From the NCBI RefSeq assembly GCF_000424005.1, contig NZ_AUJB01000002.1, forward strand, positions 1-64,000: a DNA stretch of 64,000 nucleotides, read 5' to 3'. The translations under genes were made by a program, and so were the position numbers. Under the pieces are notes generated by a model, which was given only the letters and a program-made list of their open reading frames with translations, did no database searches and was not told where the DNA came from. Source of the stretch: Pseudobutyrivibrio ruminis CF1b. Lineage in GTDB: Bacteria; Bacillota; Clostridia; Lachnospirales; Lachnospiraceae. How positions within the stretch are numbered: the first letter of the stretch is position 1; each line of letters begins with the position of its first letter. Below are positions 62,534 to 64,000 of the stretch, piece after piece.

Positions 62534-63163
62534 TTATGCTCTTAATTCCACAAATTTTTTCTTCATTTCTGTGGCAGCCACCATAGGTGAATCTGCTTTC
62601 ATTATTGCTGACACTGCACAGACACCGGCAATAGGTATTCCTGCCAAGACATCCATATTTGAAGGATTTAGTCCACCGATGGCATTTACAGGAATTGGCA
62701 CCGCCTGGCAAATCTTATCCAGTGTCTCTGTGGATGTGATGATTGTCTTTACCTTTGTGGTAGTCGGATAAATAGCACCCACCCCCAAATAATCTGCGCC
62801 AGCCTCATAGGCTGCCTTTGCCACCTCCACAGTCTTAGCAGTAGCTCCAAGTATCTTATTAGGGCCAATGATTTTTCTTGCCAGGGCAAGAGGCATATCC
62901 TCCGCACCTACATGGACGCCCTCTGCATCCACAGCCAGCATTACATCCACCCTGTCATCAATAATCAGAGGCACATCATATTTTTTTGAGATTTCATGAA
63001 CTGCCTCAGCCAGCTCTATGTATTCTCTTGTGGTTCTGTTTTTCTCTCTCAGCTGCATGAGGGTCACGCCCCCCTTCAGCGCCTCCTCCACACGAAACAA
63101 AAACTCCTCCCTGTCGTATGGCGTACTATCTGTAATAAAGTACAATTCAGTATTAAATTCCAT
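62534..63163 (-). CDS. thiE: Thiamine-phosphate synthase ThiE
   Basis: Joins HMP pyrophosphate and thiazole phosphate. The start at 63163 (209 residues) has GGAGG upstream; an in-frame GTG is at 63175. Typical segments: TLMQLREKN, IDDRVDVMLAVDAEGVHVG and YLGVGAIYPTTTK. First gene of the operon, directly after the TPP riboswitch. Confidence 0.95.
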   Translation of the reverse strand: MEFNTELYFITDSTPYDREEFLFRVEEALKGGVTLMQLREKNRTTREYIELAEAVHEISKKYDVPLIIDDRVDVMLAVDAEGVHVGAEDMPLALARKIIGPNKILGATAKTVEVAKAAYEAGADYLGVGAIYPTTTKVKTIITSTETLDKICQAVPIPVNAIGGLNPSNMDVLAGIPIAGVCAVSAIMKADSPMVAATEMKKKFVELRA

Positions 63164-63190
63164 TATTCCCTCCACTCCGGCTGGTTACGC

Positions 63191-63228
63191 ATAAAAAAAA
63201 GGAGACCACCTGATTTCTCAAATGGTCT
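63191..63228 (-). terminator. Riboswitch-controlled terminator upstream of thiE
   Basis: Minus strand: GGAGACCA/TGGTCTCC stem (63199-63206 with 63221-63228) followed by eight T residues (63191-63198). AAATCAGGT in this hairpin (63206-63214) is exactly complementary to ACCTGATTT of the aptamer (63275-63283), so an antiterminator can form without ligand. Confidence 0.85.
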
Positions 63229-63248
63229 CCATGTAATTTACGTTACGC

Positions 63249-63332
63249 ACGGCATCCCTACGTTGGCATTATCCAAATCAGGTTCTCGGTCGAAGGTCAC
63301 ACCTTCCTCTCAGCCTGTCTACAAGCTCCCGT
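63249..63332 (-). ncRNA. TPP riboswitch aptamer (thi-box)
   Basis: Minus strand carries the conserved thi-box parts: GGCTGAGAGG, ACCTGATTTGGATAATGCCA and ACGTAGGGA, closed by ACGG/CCGT at the ends. Bound thiamine pyrophosphate should switch off the thi operon. Confidence 0.95.
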
Positions 63333-63349
63333 CTATTTAGTTCCCCAAT

Positions 63350-63378
63350 ATAATGCCCTATCTCTGTCTATTTTGCAA
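63350..63378 (-). promoter_or_regulatory. Promoter of the thi operon
   Basis: Minus strand: -35 TTGCAA (63373-63378), 17-base spacer, -10 CATTAT (63350-63355), just before the aptamer. Confidence 0.6.
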
Positions 63379-63539
63379 CAACTTTTTTAAAATTGAAGAA
63401 TTTTCTTTATCGCGGCATAGTTACGCCACACTTGTCCATTATTGCCAATTATCTTGACAACTCAACATTTTAGGTGTATTATCTCAAAGATTTTAACTAA
63501 ACATTTTTAACTAACAGTTTTCTAAACGGAGAATATGTC

Positions 63540-64000
63540 ATGGAAATCAATGGAAAAAAGTTAGCCCATGGGATAATACAAGGTGGAATGGGCGTCGGTG
63601 TATCGCTTTCAGAGCTTGCTGGAAATGTAGCAAAGCAGGGCTGCATGGGTGTTATCAGCTCAGTAAATATTGGTTTTAAAGAACCTGATTTTTTACAAAA
63701 TCCATTCGAGGCGAATATCAGAGCTTTGAAGGAGCATATTAGAAAAGCTAAGGAAATTGCTGGCGGCAATGGTCTTATTGGCGTAAATATAATGGTGGCT
63801 GTGAGCCACTACGAAGAGACTGTAAAGGCTGCTATCTCAGCCGGGGCAGATGCCATCATTTCAGGTGCTGGTCTGCCACTTAATCTTGCAGAGCTTGTGA
63901 AGGGAAGTAACACCTTGTACGCTCCTATAGTTTCAAGCGCAAAAGCAGCCATGCTCCTTTGTAGAACCTTTGCAAAAAAGGCTCAGTCTATACCGGATTT
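63540..64000 (+). CDS. Nitronate monooxygenase-like FMN protein (partial)
   Basis: The first 153 codons of a gene that runs off the right edge. The ATG at 63540 follows ACGGAG at 8 bases. The start HGIIQGGMGVGVSLSELAG and the later LIGVNIMVA and AGADAIISGAGLPL segments match the FMN-binding barrel of nitronate monooxygenase/FabK-like enzymes. It may oxidise alkyl nitronates or reduce an enoyl-ACP; the missing end would help decide. Confidence 0.85.
   Translation, partial: MEINGKKLAHGIIQGGMGVGVSLSELAGNVAKQGCMGVISSVNIGFKEPDFLQNPFEANIRALKEHIRKAKEIAGGNGLIGVNIMVAVSHYEETVKAAISAGADAIISGAGLPLNLAELVKGSNTLYAPIVSSAKAAMLLCRTFAKKAQSIPD

Overview
The window looks like chromosomal DNA of a rumen or gut Lachnospiraceae bacterium close to Butyrivibrio/Pseudobutyrivibrio. 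This is an inference from the AT-rich DNA, strong Shine-Dalgarno sites, secreted plant-polysaccharide hydrolases with PT-rich linkers and CBM2/CBM13-like modules, anaerobe-type enzymes (2-hydroxyacyl-CoA dehydratase, Fe-S serine dehydratase, ThiH) and CIRCE-controlled chaperones. I saw no rRNA, tRNA or CRISPR array. The right end cuts a gene.

Layout. 0-0.4 kb: gene-free DNA with a helically phased, alternating array of six identical octamers. 0.4-3.5 kb: queD-queE-folE-queC-queF (7-deazaguanine/queuosine precursors) behind an attenuator-like leader. 3.6-5.3 kb: secreted GH5 endoglucanase with CBM2. 5.4-12.7 kb: housekeeping genes (anion permease, proC, MFS exporter, and rarA, aspartate aminotransferase and Fe-S aldo/keto reductase in a row). 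12.9-20.3 kb: fructan/sucrose uptake operon (two permeases, binding lipoprotein, cytoplasmic GH32, fructokinase) with a divergent LacI-family regulator. 20.5-29.2 kb: accessory region with an XRE/TPR regulator overlapping an MFS gene, an AbiE-type toxin-antitoxin pair, a broken serine recombinase, a large SF1 helicase-nuclease, a methyltransferase and an acetyltransferase. 29.4-36.4 kb: second fructan-linked locus, with a surface GH32-like lipoprotein, a 1375-residue surface protein of seven tandem modules, and a second LacI paralogue. 36.4-41.2 kb: serine dehydratase alpha and beta genes flanking panB-panG-like-panC-panD. 41.2-45.9 kb: secreted GH43 and GH10 xylan enzymes with nearly identical C-terminal modules. 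46-48.7 kb: clpB with CIRCE. 48.8-51.8 kb: four-gene unit of unclear role. 51.8-54.5 kb: 2-hydroxyacyl-CoA dehydratase-type pair. 54.7-57.5 kb: small genes, including CIRCE-controlled hsp20. 57.5-63.4 kb: thiE-D-S-F-G-H-C behind a TPP riboswitch. 63.5 kb to the end: partial nitronate monooxygenase-like gene.

How the parts fit. The two LacI paralogues share an almost identical DNA-reading domain, and both intergenic regions carry the same operator-like motif (TGTGCA-like half, then AAATG or TTTG, then TATCA or CACA). This suggests one regulon: surface GH32 and seven-module protein capture and cut fructan, the ABC importer takes up oligosaccharides, and cytoplasmic GH32 plus fructokinase feed glycolysis. 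This linked surface system is my best candidate for something not well described. The phased octamer array at the left edge is the most unusual DNA-level signal. The same octamer recurs twice, 21 bp apart, upstream of the xylanase gene.
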